Origin: Syntrophobacterales bacterium | GTDB lineage: Bacteria > Desulfobacterota > Desulfobaccia > Desulfobaccales > 0-14-0-80-60-11 | NCBI GenBank assembly: GCA_020060385.1 | Contig: JAGVAH010000082.1 | Coordinates: forward strand, 62,001-126,000 | DNA length: 64,000 bases | Reading direction: 5' to 3' | In this document: positions 62,415 to 64,000 of the stretch, piece by piece | Numbering within the stretch: the stretch's first letter is position 1 | How the letters are laid out: every line of letters starts with the position of its first letter | Position numbers and translations under genes: made by a program | The notes under the pieces: generated by a model | Told to the model about the DNA's origin: nothing | The model's database searches: none | Seen by the model: the letters and a program-made list of their open reading frames with translations, nothing else

Positions 62415-64000
62415 ATGTGGGACCTAACTGTCTCTAACTATCCATCATGGCGTGGCGGGATTTTCTTTCCCGTGATTTTGGCGCTGGCTTTGAGCTTTTC
62501 CCTGGGGCCAGCCTGGGCTGGAGCCGATGAGGCCTATGCCCATCTCCAAGAGGTGATGGATAAATATAATGATGTTTTTTACGTCTATTTGGGCCGGGAT
62601 GAGGGGGGCAATCATTTTTTCCCCTCCGGCAAGATGGGGGACCTGGATGATCTGGCTATTAACACCAACTGGACTTCCGGCTGCCTAGAAGCCGATGCCC
62701 GCAATTGCAGTTGCACCAAAGTAGTATACACCCCCAAACCAACCAGCGTGTGGGCCGGCCTTTACTGGCAGGAACCGGAAAACAACTGGGGAGGCATAGC
62801 CAACGCCGGTTATGATCTCCGGGGAGCCGACCGGCTCGTTTTCCGGGTCAAAGGAGAAAAAGCGGGTGGGGTGGTGGAGTTTTTTGCAGGGGGCCTAACC
62901 GGGGAACCCTTAACCAAGACCTCGATAACAGTAACTTTAACAGAAGACTGGAAAAAGTATGAGATTCCCTTGGATTCGAAAGACCTACGCCGGGTCATCG
63001 GCGGTTTCGGTTTTAGCGTGAGTAAAGCTAACTTCCCCTCCGGCGCCACTTTTTATCTGGACAACATTTATTATAACCAGGCGCGCCCCGATGACCTGAG
63101 GCTGCTGGTCAGCTATGAGACCTTTAATTTGGGGGGGGCCGATAGAACTTTTAAGAATTCGGCCTATGTCTATGATAATTCCCTGGCCTTACTGGCCTTC
63201 TTGGCCAGGGGCGGCAGTGATGATCTGAGGCGGGCGAGAATTTTGGCGGATGGTCTGGTGGCGGCCCAAAACCATGACCGGAAGTTTACCGACGGCCGCT
63301 TGCGCAACGGTTATAAGTCTGGGGATTTGATTTACTATTACACGGACACAGCCCAACTCCCCGGATATTGGAATGATGATACTGACCCTCCACAATGGTA
63401 CGAAGACCAATATGCCAAGGAAACCTACACCGGCAATCTGGCCTGGGCCATGATCGCCCTGTTGCATTATTATAAAAAAATGGGAGGGGCTGCTTATCTG
63501 AATGCCGCGGTCAGGCTGGGCAATTTCATCGAGGCCAATTTAAAGGATACCCGGTCTGCAGGCGGCTATAATTATGGCTACCGGTATGTAGCAGGTACCG
63601 ATGATGTCTTTAATAAAGATCTGGTTAGATCCATGGAGCATAATATTGACCTGTATGTGGCCTTTAGATTGTTATATGAAATAACGAGCGAGGCCCAGTG
63701 GCTCAACCGGGCCCAGTATGCCAAAGTTTTTGTCCTGGCCATGTGGAGACCCGACAACCAACAATTCATCTGCGGAAAGAAGGCGGATGGTACCGATGAT
63801 GAGAGATATGCGCTGGATGCCCAGGCCTGGGCCGCCCTGGCCCTTGACAGTTACTTAACGGCCGTTCGCCGGGCGGAGATCAACTTTTTTGCCACCGGCT
63901 GCGGCTTTCAAGGATTTGCCTTCAACTCCGACCCGGCTTTTAAAACCGGAGTCTGGTTTGAGGGCACCGCGTTTATGGTGTCCGCCCTTAACCTCAGCAA
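62415..64000 (+). CDS. Secreted protein with CBM-like domain and alpha-toroid region (partial)
   Basis: Partial: 528 codons are visible and the frame is open at the right edge. The ATG at 62415 follows GGGGAGG. Signal peptide about residues 17-38 (FFPVILALALSFSLGPAWAG). Residues about 95-215 form a beta-sandwich resembling a carbohydrate-binding module (GYDLRGADRLVFRVKGEKAG, VTLTEDWKKYEIPLDSKDLR, ATFYLDNIYYN). The rest has repeated helical pairs with aromatic residues (SLALLAFLARGG, GNLAWAMIALLHYYKKMGG, LDAQAWAALALDSYL, GVWFEGTAFMVSALNL), as in (alpha/alpha) toroid glycosidases and lyases. It likely acts on extracellular polysaccharide; the specific family is not assigned. Confidence 0.75.
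   Translation, partial: MWDLTVSNYPSWRGGIFFPVILALALSFSLGPAWAGADEAYAHLQEVMDKYNDVFYVYLGRDEGGNHFFPSGKMGDLDDLAINTNWTSGCLEADARNCSCTKVVYTPKPTSVWAGLYWQEPENNWGGIANAGYDLRGADRLVFRVKGEKAGGVVEFFAGGLTGEPLTKTSITVTLTEDWKKYEIPLDSKDLRRVIGGFGFSVSKANFPSGATFYLDNIYYNQARPDDLRLLVSYETFNLGGADRTFKNSAYVYDNSLALLAFLARGGSDDLRRARILADGLVAAQNHDRKFTDGRLRNGYKSGDLIYYYTDTAQLPGYWNDDTDPPQWYEDQYAKETYTGNLAWAMIALLHYYKKMGGAAYLNAAVRLGNFIEANLKDTRSAGGYNYGYRYVAGTDDVFNKDLVRSMEHNIDLYVAFRLLYEITSEAQWLNRAQYAKVFVLAMWRPDNQQFICGKKADGTDDERYALDAQAWAALALDSYLTAVRRAEINFFATGCGFQGFAFNSDPAFKTGVWFEGTAFMVSALNLS

Overview
The window looks like a moderately GC-rich chromosome segment from an anaerobic or microaerophilic Gram-negative bacterium, most likely a member of the Desulfobacterota (the former Deltaproteobacteria). 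This assignment is an inference. It rests on RNase J beside BipA, YceD and RecO, an acyl-CoA dehydrogenase/ETF operon, a very dense set of two-component and chemosensory genes, RND metal efflux, and many hairpin repeats between genes. No rRNA, tRNA or CRISPR array was found.

Layout. 1-2.5 kb (minus strand): yceD-rpmF-acyl-CoA dehydrogenase-etfB, with long hairpin repeats in two of the gaps. 2.8-8.2 kb: feoB behind a Fur-like site, an AT-rich island with a frameshifted membrane-protein gene and a miniature element, a YkgJ-type Cys-cluster protein, a nitroreductase and a small orphan. 8.5-21.9 kb: one long chemosensory operon. It encodes a soluble receptor-like protein with a CheZ-like motif, STAS, CheY, CheA, a short CheR-like protein, an MBL-fold hydrolase, a 1342-residue receptor with a 315-residue internal duplication, CheW, CheR, CheD and CheB. 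22-30.4 kb: a PHP-type lipoprotein and engB (minus strand), then HDOD and histidine kinase genes, plsC and RNase J (plus strand).

30.4-34.4 kb is an accessory patch. A gene is split by a 99-bp element with TA target duplication, a toxin gene carries an in-frame stop beside an intact antitoxin, and a CheX-CheY fusion and an SGNH hydrolase follow. 34.8-44.5 kb is a copper/heavy-metal and redox island: small Cys-rich exported proteins, a NosL-like protein, a di-haem peroxidase and a complete CusC-CusB-CusA-type pump. 44.6-53.3 kb holds a MetE/UroD-like protein, an iron-dependent alcohol dehydrogenase overlapping a hybrid kinase, a Cache-domain hybrid kinase, a lone receiver and an HD-GYP regulator. 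53.3-62 kb has recO, a nested pair of miniature elements, an HELVH metallopeptidase-like protein, a fatty acid hydroxylase, a DJ-1/PfpI protein, an orphan winged-helix-like protein, an AAA+ ATPase and typA/bipA. The window ends inside a secreted carbohydrate-binding-like protein.

How the parts fit. The chemosensory operon contains signal input, kinase, adaptor, methylation, demethylation and deamidation functions, plus three dephosphorylation or switch candidates (the CheZ-like motif, CheD and the unlinked CheX-CheY). The STAS and MBL genes suggest an output other than simple flagellar control. The strongest non-coding observations are two insertion events that can be read to the base. One is a TA-flanked miniature element whose removal rejoins a 214-codon frame. 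The other is a 176-bp element flanked by a 10-bp duplication inside a second repeat, whose uninterrupted relative lies at about 5.4-5.6 kb.
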